In this document: positions 52,159-59,128 of the stretch, piece by piece | Layout: each line of letters starts with the position of its first letter | How positions within the stretch are numbered: the stretch's first letter is position 1 | Assembly: GCA_021186555.1 (NCBI GenBank) | Contig: JAJKFL010000005.1 | Span: 44,511,635-44,575,634 of the forward strand | Length of the DNA stretch: 64,000 nucleotides | Direction: 5' to 3' | Origin: Reticulitermes speratus | Taxonomy: Eukaryota; Arthropoda; Insecta; Blattodea; Rhinotermitidae | The notes under the pieces: model-generated | Seen by the model: the letters and a program-made list of their open reading frames with translations, nothing else | Told to the model about the DNA's origin: nothing | Databases searched by the model: none | Translations under genes and position numbers: made by a program

Positions 52159-55100
52159 CGTATATATTGCACATAATACAAATCTGGTATAAAGATTTTC
52201 AGCCGGTCTGCTCTTGCTGGGGGGCCTGAAGATTTTTTTTTTTTTTTACCGGGGCCCGAAACTGCTCTCGGCGGCCCTGATGTGATGTGAGCTGCATGTA
52301 CAGTACATACACAAGAAAGAACTGCAGACACCAAGTTAAATAATACATTTTATGGGATATGGTAAAATTGTTATGCAAATTGGCTGTTTAGTGAATGTTA
52401 CTGGTAATAGTGTGTTACCTGGAATTCCAGTCCGTGTTTCTCCCGACAGTAGTCCTTCAGTTTGGGATAACACTGGGCCATAAGTGTGTTTCTCTCCATT
52501 GTTGTGTCTGAAAAAAGGATGAAACACGTGACGACATATATTAAGGTAGATATGTACAGACATTTCGAGGAAACTGCCGTCTCCATTATGAGCGTAGACA
52601 AATTCTCTGAAATGAGATTGCGTTCTTTTGTGATTTTACGCAGCGTAGAATGGCAGTTTCTTACCGACGTTTCGGGACAACCTATCGGTCCCATCTTCAA
52701 GGGTCAAGTAGTCCAAGAAAAATGAGACCAATATTTTGTCCCGAAAGGTCGGTAATAAACTACCATTCTACGCTGTGTAAAATTCCAAAAGAGCGCAGAT
52801 CTCATTTACACCGAGGCGGAACCCTGAAATCACGCAGATCCTCTGAAACTGAGATGTATATCTACGTGACATCACATCCAAGAAAACAGCTTTCTTTATA
52901 ACACTCAACCTTCGTGAGAAACTCAAATCGCACTGAACAATGTACCGGTCTTCGTGTCCCTGTAAACTTATTACAGGGAGTAAAATGGTCGGAGCGTGAC
53001 TTGACCACTCACCTCCACCTAGCGCTGAGTTTGAGACTGGGTGGAGCTATACTTCTAATCCCCTTCTGTGCCTTTATGGCAAAATGGGACAACTTTACTT
53101 TTTTGCCTGTAAACTTATGTGACTTGCGTGACGAATTTTAGTGTAGGAAAAATTAGAATTTCCTGACGACATGACATCGTTAGGTTTTTAAAGACGTAGA
53201 GCATAATTTTCACTTTCGTCTCTTGGCAACACTGATGGAATTAAATAGTCTTCATAAATCAGCAACTAGACATCCCTGAATTATTTAAATTCAAATTACA
53301 ATTATACAACCCTTTTCTTGGAATTCCTTTTGCTGTCATCCTCAATATACACTGTCTTTTCTCAGATTTTACAATGAAAAATTTTGCACATATAACACGT
53401 TTCTTGTTTTCCCCCATGTCACGTAGGCCTAGGTTCTGCATATTCGTTTCATGTAATGTTATTTTGAAGGTTAAAAAGTCTCTTAGGGGTCATGACTTTC
53501 TGCTGTTGTAAATCGACGGAACCTAGGCTGCATAACAGGATGGTACCAAGAGCTTAGGAAACAGTTGATGGTGCAAGACAAATTGCGATTTTATTACACT
53601 AGTGATTTTTAAAATTGCTTACCAAATGCAATTACTGCAAATGGTATGAATATTTCACGAATATATACTCCTTGTTTTTACAAAATCTTTTTTCCTCGAT
53701 TAAATTATCAAAAGACAAGCCTTAACTCGAAAGTGTGTTTTGAATCACAAGAAATGTGAGTCTTAAAATTAATATAGTGTATTGAGCTTAGACATGCTAA
53801 TGCACGGACCCTGCCATGGTTCAGGTCTTAGTCACCTCCTCCGCACCACGGAGAATCGGTTTTGATCCCAGGCTAGTCCATGTGGGATTTATGACGGACA
53901 AAGTGGCACTGGGACAGGATTTTCACCGAGTATTTCAGGATTTCCCTATCAGTATCATTCCACCAATGACCCATAGTCATTTATCGACTATCATACTGTC
54001 ACGGACACTAAATAGTCTCAGCAGTTGACAGTGTCATTAAACAACATATTTATAAAACAATAATGTGTGCCGTATGTCGAAATGAATCACAATATATAAA
54101 GGAAATAAAAAATAAAATATATATAAAATATAAAAAAACATCACAACACTGTTGGACCATATGGACTGGGAAGGAGGAATCAGAGAGGTCAAATGCTTAT
54201 TGACTTCTGTGAAAGAAATGGACTTGTTATAACAAACACATGGTTCAAAAAACCTAAAAGAAGATTGTACACGTGGAAATCACCAGGAGATAGGAATCGA
54301 TATCAGCTGGACTATGTACTAGTGAAACAGCGATTCAGGAACAGTGTGAAGGATGTGCAGACACTGCCTGGAGCAGATATTGACTCTGACCACAATTTAC
54401 TGGTTGCAAAGATCTGCACCAGATTGAAGAAGATCATGAGGTTCCACAAGAGAAAACCAAGATGGGATTTGGAGAAGCTATATGCTCAACGACAGGTAGT
54501 ACACGATAGACTAGAAGAAAAGCTTGGTGCAATCAAATGTGAAAGTGGGAATGTGGAAGTGCAGTGGAACAATATCAAGAAATGTGTGTTAGATACTATG
54601 AGTGGTTTGGTTGGAAAAGTCGAGAGGAGAGCAAGAAAGCCATGGATTACACAGGAGATGATCAGTAAAATGGATGAACGAAGGAAATGGAAGAATGTCA
54701 ACAATGAAGAAGGAAGGAAGAACTACAGAAGACTGAGGAACGAATTGAAAAGAGCCACGGACAACGCCAAGAAGGAATATCTGGAGAGCATATGCGACGA
54801 GATCATAGAATTTCAAAGAATAGGACGTTATGATTTAATGTACATGAAGACAAAGGAACTAGGTTGGAAAGAAAACCATGGGATTCAAAACATTGGCATC
54901 GAAGACTCTCAAGGCAATATAATAATAAATCAGAGACGAGTATTGCAAATTTGGGAGAATTATATCACAGAGCTCTACGATCGAGCTAATCGACCAGAAC
55001 ATCTAGACGTCGAACCTGAAGATGAAGTAGATGAAGACGAGAAAGGCCCTTATATTTTGCAAAGTGAAGTTGAAAAAGCTATCAAGGAGATGAGGGATAA

Positions 55101-57313
55101 GAAGGCTACAGGAGATGATGATGTACCTGGGGATGTACTCAAATTGTTGGGAGAAGGTGGTCTAAGGCTAATGACACAAATGATCAACAGCATGTATGTA
55201 ACTGGAGAATGGCCCAGAGATTTTATTGAAGTTACAATGATTGCCTTAAAGAAGAAGCCCAAAGCTACAAAATGCAGCGACCATCGCACAATCAGCATCA
55301 TCGCACATGCAGCAAAGATAGTAGCGAGGATACTTAGAAGAAGAATTGAGAGGAAAATTGAAGATGCACTTGGAGAAGATCAGTTTGGATTTAGAAGAGG
55401 AAAAGGAACTAGGGATGCAATTGGGATGCTGAGAATAATATCAGAACGAACCTTGGTCATAGATGAGGAATTGTGTGCTTGCTTCATAGACTGGCAGAAG
55501 GCATTTGACCGTGTCAACTGGACCAAATTAATGCAAATCCTAAAAGGAATTGGGATAGACTGGCGCGAAAGAAGATTAGTCAGCAAATTGTACATGGAAC
55601 AAAGTGTCAAAATACGACTGGACCAAGGGGAGACGAGAAGTGTGAAGATTGGAAGAGGAGTTAGACAAGGTTGCTGTTTGTCACCGATTCTGTTCAACTT
55701 ATACAGCGAGTACCTTACCAAGGAAGCTCTTGAAGGGTTTGGAGACTTCAAAATAGGAGGACAAGTAATTCGCACTGTGAAATATGCAGATGACCTTGTG
55801 CTACTGGCTAGAGAAGAAAACGTGCTACAGGGCATGATTGATAGACTAATTGAAATTGGAAGACGCTATGGAATGGAAATGAATGTGGGAAAAACTAAAG
55901 TAATGAAAATCTCAAGGCAACCATCCCCAATGAAAATTATGATAGATCAAAAACAATTGGAGAATGTGGAATATTTCAATTATTTGGGTAGCATGATAAC
56001 AAGTGATGCAAGGTGTACACGTGAAATTAAATCCAGAATTGCCATGGCAAAAACAGCATTCAACAAGAAGAAAAATCTTTTCACCAGCAAACTGGAATTA
56101 AATTTAAGGAAGAAACTAGTAAAGTGCTACATTTGGAGCATAGCTTTGTATGGTGCTGAAACGTGGACACTTCGGAAAGTAGATCAGAAGTATCTGGAAA
56201 GTTTTGAAATGTGGTGCTGGAGAAGAATGGAGAAGATCAGTTGGACCGATCGTGTGAGAAATGAAGAAGTATTACACAGAGTCAAGGAGGAGAGGAATAT
56301 ACTACATACAATAAAAAGAAGAAAGGCTAACTGGATTGGTCACATCTTGCGTAGAAACTGCCTTCTGAAACACGTGATTGAAGGAAAGTTAGAAGGAAGG
56401 ATAGAAATGACGGGACGACGAGGGAGAAGACGTAAGCAGCTACTGGATGACCTTAAGGAAAAGAAAAGATACTGGAAATTGAAAGAGGAAGCACTAGATC
56501 GCACCCTGTGGAGAACTCGCTTTGGAAGAGGCTACGGACCTGTCGTAAGACAGACTACAGAATGAATGAATGAATGTGTGCCGTATGTCGAAATGAATCA
56601 CAATATATAAAGCAAATAAAATATACCCTAAAGTTTATTTAGGGCCTTAAAGTAATGTGGGCCTTAGAATTAAATATGCCCCTAAAGTAGATTAAACTTT
56701 TACGTGGCTATACTCGCATACTTAACATTCCATCAAAGTCTGTCAAATACTCGAAAGTTACAACTTAACGCAGAAGTCCACTTATGTTACTAAACTGAGT
56801 CCACGTAAATCAAAATTTAATGACCCTGCAAGGTTTTTTTTAAATATTTCTATCATTCTGAATTTGTTCGATTTCGATCAGTTTGGATTTTGTTGCTTGG
56901 GGGAAAACTGACGTGAGGAAACAAATAGTTACTTTTCGAAATAATTCTCAGCCGTTTGAAGCACAGCGGTAACTGTACGCGCCGTTTTGCCCACAGAGGA
57001 CATTTACGTGTTTCGTGTAACAGGCTACTCGACATAACAAGCAATTATTTCCCCACGTACAATTAAACGAATGATATTTGTAATGGGATGTGGTGTGTTT
57101 TCTGCGGGATAGGAACTGAATTTCTAAATATTGGTTAGATGAACTACCTGTTTCTGAAGTTTGCATTTCAAGAACTATCGATAAGTAAAAAGTAAGGCTG
57201 TTCATCCGACCTGTAAAAGTGGAACTCGTGAAGATGCGGACGATCTTGGAGCTGACGGGCGGCAGGCTCTCTAGAGAGCCCGCAAATATGAAGTCGATGG
57301 TTCTGTCGTCCAT
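19252..57313 (-). CDS. NWD2: NACHT and WD-repeat protein, NWD2-like, 29 coding exons
   Basis: A STAND-class signalling NTPase: an N-terminal DUF4062 domain, a NACHT ATPase and a C-terminal WD40 region. The function of NWD2 is poorly known; related NWD1 acts as a scaffold. The exon model gives 5,148 bp, about 1,715 residues, close to vertebrate NWD2 (about 1.74 k). Exon coordinates are listed under the five sub-region entries. All junctions are phase-consistent. I chose the ATG at 57313-57311 (MDDRTIDF) because the conserved region follows at once; the frame stays open upstream to about 57411, where a CTCTTAG acceptor occurs, so the true start could be earlier. Two single-base frameshifts (42129 and 21361), two GC-AG introns and one intron that is open in frame are described separately. 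Total span is 38 kb, mostly repeat-laden introns. Family identity is by remembered homology. Confidence 0.93.
20740..21115 (+). repeat. Dispersed repeat (family L), plus strand
   Basis: Reads as a degenerate translation with blocks such as EQRLLRS, the SRNSPHF region and [16 protein letters not shown]. Related copies are at 15965-16110 and 34480-34720, and a weak one may lie at 37150-37290. This appears to be a non-coding or long-dead dispersed repeat. I infer the family from the shared strings. Confidence 0.65.
21425..21600. repeat. P2-type palindromic element
   Basis: The core is ACCGGCGTTTCGGGACAACC then GGTCCCATCTTCGAGGGTC, flanked by TGCTCTTCTGGGATGTTATG on the left and an inverse CATCCAAGAAGAGCA on the right (21549-21563). 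Related copies are at 52600-52845 and 58795-58965. It sits just upstream (in transcript sense) of NWD exon 27, in the intron. Confidence 0.75.
21848..21988. repeat. P1-type palindromic MITE, complete copy
   Basis: Terminal inverted repeats are TTGTGGTCTTCTGGGTTGTT and the complement near AACCCAGAGGACCACAA. The interior is a second inverted pair, GTCTGGTACTTGGGTACC and GGTACCCAGCTACCAGAC, around the core GTACTGTTGCCATCATCGGG. At about 140 bp it is the clearest single copy of the family in the window. Confidence 0.82.
23130..23560 (+). repeat. SINE family B, plus strand, with a duplicated tail
   Basis: Shows the usual blocks (AGAGAATTTTCTCCTC, TTCTATTCAGTGGGTGCT, GAGGCTGACTATTTGCCTCC, TCATGGTGTGCACGGGGATC). 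The 3' section then recurs as ACTATACCTCTACTCCCCC to CTTTACCTTTACC at 23490-23555, suggesting two tails or a second partial insertion. Confidence 0.8.
25377..25520 (-). other. NWD2: NWD intron 22: 144 bp, open in frame, with repeated exon-start copies
   Basis: The intron is an exact multiple of three and has no stop in the exon frame, so retention would add 48 residues. Inside it are degenerate copies of the start of the next exon. The exon begins [10 protein letters not shown]; the intron holds [10 protein letters not shown] directly after a CTGCATAACC-side acceptor-like AG, and a weaker LITSSMNY. The standard splice (TCT|GTGAGT ... TGCAG|GTGATC) restores [16 protein letters not shown], the expected WD strand. 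Confidence 0.8.
27800..28035. repeat. P1-type palindromic MITE
   Basis: GGTACCAACATTTCAGAGGA at 27819 pairs with CCTCTGAAAGGTTGGTACC ending at 27922, around CCATCTTCAGGGTGG. The flanks carry the outer TIR remnants, with ACCACAAAATG near 28035. It lies between NWD exons 18 and 19. Confidence 0.75.
28920..29225 (-). repeat. SINE family B, minus strand
   Basis: The complement of the family-B order: tail GTCCCTGTGCATGCC at 28943, body GCATGGAGGTGAGTGGTC, then TGGGGAGCCTAC, and a tRNA-like head ending at the GCTATCCCGGC block near 29220. It lies between NWD exons 17 and 18. Confidence 0.82.
31400..31622. repeat. Foldback element 4, about 85-bp arms
   Basis: CTTGTACACCGTCAAACACA at 31400 is mirrored by its complement ending at 31622. 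Arms continue through AACTTGTTACACTAACTCTA and ACATATGTTTC, and the right arm carries CCTGATGATGG before the ACATATGTTTCC block. The same core layout is seen in the other foldback families. Confidence 0.83.
32905..33035. repeat. P1-type palindromic MITE
   Basis: Ends are ATTGTGTTGTGGGATGTGGC and the complement ATGTCACATCCCAGAAGACC. The centre CCCTGAAGATGGAAGCAG with TCCTCCAGATATGGTGGTAC corresponds to one arm of the family core. Confidence 0.78.
33246..33402. repeat. P1-type palindromic MITE
   Basis: Left CATGTAATCTGCTGGGTGAG with AACATTCTAGAAGAATATG, centre CTTCAGCTTCAGGTTTC, right CCCTGAAGTTGGAGACAGCA and TACCAGACTAAAACATGG. The two halves pair with mismatches, so it is an older copy. Confidence 0.68.
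33800..34040 (-). repeat. SINE family D, minus strand
   Basis: Contains AGGGGAAAACCGAAGTGCTT and CATTTTGTCCATAATAAATA, matching the complement of 53880-53960 and the copy at 57895-57990. The tRNA-like head lies at the right (GGAATTGAATCTATGCC). Confidence 0.68.
34480..34720 (+). repeat. Dispersed repeat (family L), 3' fragment
   Basis: Contains the AAGTTTTTGAAGGAAAATTA, CCATGCCACATGCCTACTCA and CTTGATTGAATCATGCTACTC region, which parallels 20970-21060 in order. It lies in the intron between NWD exons 14 and 15. Confidence 0.55.
34931..35063. repeat. P1-type palindromic MITE
   Basis: Left end ATTGTGAGGTCTTCTGGGGT, interior TGCATTCTGGTACGTGGAAC and CTGCCCTCGTCTTCAGGGTA, right CTACCAAACTACATGGTCTC. 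It sits 55 bp upstream (transcript sense) of NWD exon 14. Confidence 0.72.
36380..36850 (-). repeat. Minisatellite that begins at the NWD exon 12 splice donor
   Basis: About ten to twelve degenerate units of roughly 38-46 bp. In transcript sense each unit carries a variant of TTCTGGTACCACAGCTTTG. The first is the exon end itself, AACTGGTACCACAG|GTTCG, which encodes NWYHR. Units become more divergent away from the exon. Many keep a CACAG followed by G/C-T, so several cryptic donor-like sites lie in the intron. Confidence 0.8.
37315..37488. repeat. Foldback element 5, about 75-bp arms
   Basis: Left arm AACACTACAACATGTTTCGG then CTTCTCAAC and GAGCCATCTTCAGGC; the right arm is its complement, CCTGAAGATGGCTCAGTG, GTTGAGAAGCCGAAACATGT. 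The loop is about 35 bp. It lies between NWD exons 11 and 12. Confidence 0.85.
38600..38790 (+). repeat. Possible tRNA-derived SINE
   Basis: GAGTGGCCACTGCATGGTAT looks like an A-box region and GAGTAAGAATCTGGGCCCG like a decayed B-box region, followed by GGCCTTCCGTGAGTTTTCCC. No second copy was found in the window, so the call is weak. Confidence 0.4.
38995..39257. mobile_element. hAT-type MITE with CAGGGGCGTAGC ends
   Basis: Left end CAGGGGCGTAGCTGG and right end GTAGCTACGCCACTG are complementary terminal repeats of the type common in hAT elements. The interior is non-coding. The eight bases on each side (ATTAGCAT and ACTTTTTT) do not match, so the duplication is lost or the boundaries are off. 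Confidence 0.65.
39430..39752 (+). pseudogene. 5'-truncated LINE tail (RTE-like)
   Basis: The degenerate reading contains [27 protein letters not shown] and NRLPRRIPE, resembling the C-terminal tail of non-LTR reverse transcriptase proteins; the intact LINE at 54193 has WIGHILRRN at the matching place. The fragment ends in GAATGAATGAA like that LINE. It lies between NWD exons 10 and 11. Confidence 0.7.
40085..40415. repeat. ATT microsatellite and duplicated block
   Basis: (ATT)n at about 40088-40127. Then a block containing CCTGAAACAAACCGTGTTTC and TAATATTCCAGCTACTCTGT (40160-40215) recurs at 40358-40412 with few changes, and a TATACAGAGTGTTTACAATTA string occurs near both. Another (ATT)n lies at 40415-40441. 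This looks like a tandem duplication around microsatellites. Confidence 0.72.
40478..40744 (-). repeat. tRNA-derived SINE (family A), minus strand
   Basis: Complement of the copy at 12305-12573: A/T-run at 40478, body, B-box complement GGGATTCGAACCC at 40668-40680, and A-box complement near 40715-40735. It is nearly full length and lies directly after an (ATT)n tract. Confidence 0.88.
40875..41014. repeat. P1-type palindromic MITE
   Basis: Left GGTTGTGGACTTCCGGGTTG, right CGCAACCCTAAAGGCCACAA, interior CGACTCTGAAGATGCACGCA with TCGTCCAAAACTGCGGGATC. It is a diverged copy of the family. Confidence 0.68.
41105..41345 (-). repeat. SINE family B, minus strand
   Basis: TCTTAACCTTGATATTAGAT, GTGAGTGGTCGGCTTCGGG, GGTGGGCCCCTGAACCGGTA, then a tRNA-like head toward 41345. 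A further 60-bp fragment of the same body is at 41425-41485. Confidence 0.78.
42560..42715 (-). repeat. tRNA-derived SINE (family C), minus strand
   Basis: The complement reads AGTTTCGAATCGCGGCTGAG at the B-box. The body shares AATCAGGATAGCC with a second copy at 45240-45370. It lies between NWD exons 8 and 9. Confidence 0.6.
46489..46642. repeat. P1-like palindromic element
   Basis: Left TTCTGGAACATGACGCTTCC and right GACGTGGAGTCATATTCCAA are the family ends, with TCCCCGACGTTCCGAAGG and CACCTTCGAAACATCTGGGA as internal inverted arms. It lies between NWD exons 4 and 5. Confidence 0.68.
48255..49345 (+). mobile_element. 5'-truncated LINE 3' end with a tandem-repeat 3' UTR
   Basis: An open frame from about 48277 to a TAA at 48452 gives [20 protein letters not shown], then [20 protein letters not shown] and [10 protein letters not shown]. 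This is the usual C-terminal end of a non-LTR reverse transcriptase. The 3' UTR is a minisatellite: a 19-bp unit like TTTTTGTAAGGTGTGGATG, plus a longer unit of about 80 bp beginning GTGTGTACAGTGTTCTAATA, each repeated three or more times (48660-49210). The element ends GGGTGAAAACCCAATTGCAG and an (AAT)n tail at 49318-49340. It lies in the intron between NWD exons 2 and 3. Confidence 0.82.
49346..52418. other. Remainder of NWD intron 2, no gene recognised
   Basis: AT-rich sequence with one short perfect-looking hairpin (51032-51113) and a (TA)n tract at about 52128-52158. A GC-rich patch at 51945-52015 and another at 52200-52280 (GGGGCCCGAAACTGCTCTCG) look like transposon debris, but I could not define ends. 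Confidence 0.5.
51032..51113. repeat. Short hairpin with about 29-bp arms
   Basis: TACAGAGTATACACAAAA then AATGGTGCGG at 51032-51061 pairs with CCGCACCATT then CTTTTGTGTATACTCTGTA at 51085-51113. The loop is about 23 bp. It may be the paired ends of a heavily deleted DNA transposon. Confidence 0.75.
52600..52845. repeat. P2-type palindromic element, complete copy
   Basis: TTACGCAGCGTAGAATGG with ACCGACGTTTCGGGACAACC and GGTCCCATCTTCAAGGGTC on the left; GTCCCGAAAGGTCGGTAA and CCATTCTACGCTGTGTAAA on the right. Outer parts (TTCTTTTGTGATTTTACGCA and its complement) complete the hairpin. It lies just 5' of NWD exon 2. Confidence 0.82.
52965..53105 (+). repeat. SINE family B fragment
   Basis: GACCACTCACCTCCACCTAG, GGTGGAGCTATACTTCTAAT and a CTTTATGGCAAAATGGGACA tail match the 3' half of family B. 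The tRNA-like head is missing. Confidence 0.65.
53805..54035 (+). repeat. SINE family D, plus strand
   Basis: GCACGGACCCTGCCATGGTT and ATCGGTTTTGATCCCAGGC look like tRNA A-box and B-box regions. The body TTATGACGGACAAAGTGGCA / CTGGGACAGGATTTTCACC is shared with 33800-34040 and 57895-57990. It ends shortly before the LINE target duplication. Confidence 0.7.
54062..56621 (+). mobile_element. RTE-like LINE flanked by a 49-bp target duplication
   Basis: Copies of one 49-bp sequence, starting AATGTGTGCCGTATGTCGAA, lie at 54062-54110 and 56573-56621 with a single mismatch. Between them is a 5'-truncated element of about 2.46 kb that ends in a short (GAAT)n run right after its stop codon. A very short 3' tail of tetranucleotide repeats suits the RTE clade. 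The mismatch level and the unbroken ORF indicate a recent insertion. It sits in NWD intron 1 in the opposite orientation to that gene. Confidence 0.9.
54193..56565 (+). CDS. LINE endonuclease (C-terminal part) and reverse transcriptase, 790 residues
   Basis: The first 70 residues are the end of an apurinic-type endonuclease domain (residues 1-5 MLIDF, later [17 protein letters not shown] and the catalytic-type [10 protein letters not shown]). The frame is open upstream to about 54130 and there encodes [11 protein letters not shown], so the ORF really begins inside the truncated endonuclease and M1 is not a native start. Reverse transcriptase motifs: [13 protein letters not shown] with the first catalytic Asp at residue 433, [12 protein letters not shown], and YADD at residues 531-534. 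The tail has [29 protein letters not shown] and [18 protein letters not shown], ending [13 protein letters not shown]. No stops or frameshifts. Codon use is purine-rich, unlike host exons. The endonuclease lacks its N-terminal half, so this copy could not retrotranspose by itself. Confidence 0.94.
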   Translation: MLIDFCERNGLVITNTWFKKPKRRLYTWKSPGDRNRYQLDYVLVKQRFRNSVKDVQTLPGADIDSDHNLLVAKICTRLKKIMRFHKRKPRWDLEKLYAQRQVVHDRLEEKLGAIKCESGNVEVQWNNIKKCVLDTMSGLVGKVERRARKPWITQEMISKMDERRKWKNVNNEEGRKNYRRLRNELKRATDNAKKEYLESICDEIIEFQRIGRYDLMYMKTKELGWKENHGIQNIGIEDSQGNIIINQRRVLQIWENYITELYDRANRPEHLDVEPEDEVDEDEKGPYILQSEVEKAIKEMRDKKATGDDDVPGDVLKLLGEGGLRLMTQMINSMYVTGEWPRDFIEVTMIALKKKPKATKCSDHRTISIIAHAAKIVARILRRRIERKIEDALGEDQFGFRRGKGTRDAIGMLRIISERTLVIDEELCACFIDWQKAFDRVNWTKLMQILKGIGIDWRERRLVSKLYMEQSVKIRLDQGETRSVKIGRGVRQGCCLSPILFNLYSEYLTKEALEGFGDFKIGGQVIRTVKYADDLVLLAREENVLQGMIDRLIEIGRRYGMEMNVGKTKVMKISRQPSPMKIMIDQKQLENVEYFNYLGSMITSDARCTREIKSRIAMAKTAFNKKKNLFTSKLELNLRKKLVKCYIWSIALYGAETWTLRKVDQKYLESFEMWCWRRMEKISWTDRVRNEEVLHRVKEERNILHTIKRRKANWIGHILRRNCLLKHVIEGKLEGRIEMTGRRGRRRKQLLDDLKEKKRYWKLKEEALDRTLWRTRFGRGYGPVVRQTTE

Positions 57314-57412
57314 CACGCAGCCACGTATAAACTCGACTGAGCGACCCACCGTGAAGTTTCGGCTAAGGCACTGCCATCGATCTGTCCTGGAGATAAAGCG
57401 CCCCGCTTTCCT

Positions 57413-57635
57413 AAGAGGTGATTAATTATTTATTTATTTTTATTTACCTCCTGTCGCTCCTTGCGGAGCATAGGGCCTCCTTTCAGAGGTTTCTTGGTCT
57501 GGAGATGTGCATTCTGTAGTGAGTGACCAGTCCACTGACTGCACAAGTTCTACTCATCCTGATATGACTGCCAGAGCCATCTAGCAGTCAATCAGGAGAC
57601 TTGGGTGAGAAATGGCCGCTGAAAGAGGTGATTAA
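57413..57635. mobile_element. Small retroposed insert flanked by a 13-bp duplication
   Basis: AAGAGGTGATTAA occurs at 57413-57425 and again at 57623-57635, enclosing about 197 bp that begins TTATTTATTTATTTTTATTT and carries CTCCTGTCGCTCCTTGCGGA. This is the pattern of a short retroposon. The left duplication overlaps the pyrimidine tract of a possible acceptor (CTCTTAG on the minus strand, 57412-57418) just upstream of NWD exon 1. Confidence 0.72.
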
Positions 57636-57639
57636 AGGT

Positions 57640-58140
57640 AAAGGTAAAGTTTTTACTGTCCACGCCATGAGGGTATATAGAGGGAGTAGAGGTATACCGC
57701 CACTCATTCTTAACCTCGGCATAAATGGAGGTGAGTGGCTAACTTCACGTCCGCCGGTTTTTTTTTTTTTTTTTTTTTTTTTTAGAAGGGCCCTGCAGCA
57801 GAAGAAGCGGACGCACCGCAGCCTTGAGACTTATTGTGCAACTCTGTGATGACGATGAAGAGAAAGATGATCAGTTTTTTTTCATTTTTTCAAGTAGTGG
57901 AGCACCGGTGGAATGAAACTGACAGGGGAAAACAGAAGTACTAGGGGAAAACCCTGTCCCAATGCCACTTTGTCCACCACAAATCTCACACGGACTGACC
58001 ACCCCCAGAAGGAGCCCCGGCACCCATTGAATTAGGAGGCTGGGTGGGCCTCAGAGCCGGTCTGGACATTTTGGAGAACAGAAAAATCTCTTGCTCTACT
58101 GGGATTCGAATCCCGGACTACACTATTCCGGCTTCCCTAA
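57640..58140 (-). repeat. SINE family B interrupted by a nested SINE
   Basis: The family-B tail (TTTACTGTCCACGCCATGAG, GGAGGTGAGTGGCTAACTTC) runs to 57755 and the body resumes at about 57998 (CAGAAGGAGCCCCGGCACCC) through the head near 58140. The interruption is a minus-strand SINE of family D. Confidence 0.8.
57756..57997 (-). repeat. SINE family D nested in family B, with long poly-A
   Basis: A run of 33 T on the plus strand (57750-57783, a poly-A tail on the minus strand) is followed by GAAGGGCCCTGCAGCAGAAG, and then by the family-D body AGGGGAAAACAGAAGTACTA / CCACTTTGTCCACC. The long homopolymer suggests a recent insertion. Confidence 0.8.
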
Positions 58141-58794
58141 GGACTGATTCAGATTTGTTTATATTAACTAATTAATTCCAAATAGAAGCTTTCTACTTCA
58201 GAATTTGTAAGTCGTCAGCTAGTAAAGAAATTACATGCACCGTATGGAAATCGAAGGCTCAATGGCCTTTGAATAGTGCATTAGAAAGCATAGGTCTATT
58301 GTAAGAAGCAGCCGCGGCCTGTGTTGGACACTAACCGTCCTTGTTCGGACGGACTGACGACACCAAGATTACTCATGATAAGCCCTTTTCTGGCTGCGAT
58401 TCGAACTCTGGATCTCTCGAATGCGAACAATGAGGCTTACTGACCACAGCACTGCAGACCCTAACACTTGGTTCTGGTGATTGTTCTCAGCCTCGGCGCT
58501 ATACTCGTATAGACCTAGACAGAATTCCAATGGTCCAACTTCCAATGTGGCCATATTTGCCTCCTTCAAGGGAGCCTCCGGTACTGACTGCGGGTTGAAT
58601 GCTTGTTGGGCCCCAGTCTTCAGCCAGCCTGTCGGTTAATTTTTATTTCCAGGCCAACGTTCGGCGTATTTTCTTTAGCGTTCCGTAAACTTATGCACTA
58701 TCATATATTCACACAGTTATTAACCATGTAACAATTACTTTATATGATGCCTATTTTATTTTTATTTGTTAGTTGGAATGGATAATAAGCGTGG

Positions 58795-58965
58795 TACATC
58801 TTCCGTGATTTCAGGCTTCCGCCGTGATGTTGTTGAGATCTGCGTTCTTCTGAGATATTACGCAGCGTCGAGTGGTAATCCTTTACCGACGTTTTGGGAC
58901 AACCTAACGGTCCCATCTTCAAGGGTCAAGAAGTCCATTTAGCAAAAGTTTTACAACACTTCCGA
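58795..58965. repeat. P2-type palindromic element
   Basis: TTGAGATCTGCGTTCTTCTG, ATTACGCAGCGTCGAGTGG, ACCGACGTTTTGGGACAACC and GGTCCCATCTTCAAGGGTC match the left arm of the copy at 52600. The right arm is largely lost. Confidence 0.72.
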
Positions 58966-58989
58966 ACTGTCAGAATAATTCCATATTTG

Positions 58990-59128
58990 AGGTCTCCGTT
59001 CTTGTGGGGTATGACGTTGCGTCACTGTATGATTGGTACCCGACGTTTCGAGACCACTGCGTTGTGTCGAAACGTCTGACACCAATCACCCAGTGACGCA
59101 GCGCCACATGCCGGATAACGAAGATCTC
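58990..59128. repeat. P1-like palindromic element
   Basis: GGTATGACGTTGCGTCACTG and GGTACCCGACGTTTCGAGAC on the left; GTCGAAACGTCTGACACCAA and CAGTGACGCAGCGCCACATG on the right. It forms a hairpin with a short loop. Confidence 0.75.

Larger units (their letters stand above)
45888..57313 (-). other. NWD2: NWD exons 1-6: DUF4062 N-terminal region
   Basis: Exons 57211-57313, 52419-52507, 47456-47572, 46990-47193, 46196-46340 and 45888-46113 (minus strand). Motifs in order: [20 protein letters not shown] (residues 23-42), [51 protein letters not shown]. These are the hallmark strings of the DUF4062 domain shared by NWD1, NWD2 and TEP1. The second half ([32 protein letters not shown]) is the NWD-specific linker. 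Exon 1 is separated from exon 2 by a 4.7-kb intron that contains the intact LINE ORF in antisense orientation. No stop or indel was seen in these six exons. Confidence 0.92.

Noticed and set aside
51945-52280. A GC-rich hAT-like element
   Set aside because: The right part resembles a terminal CAGGGCCGCC repeat, but no matching left end or duplication could be located.
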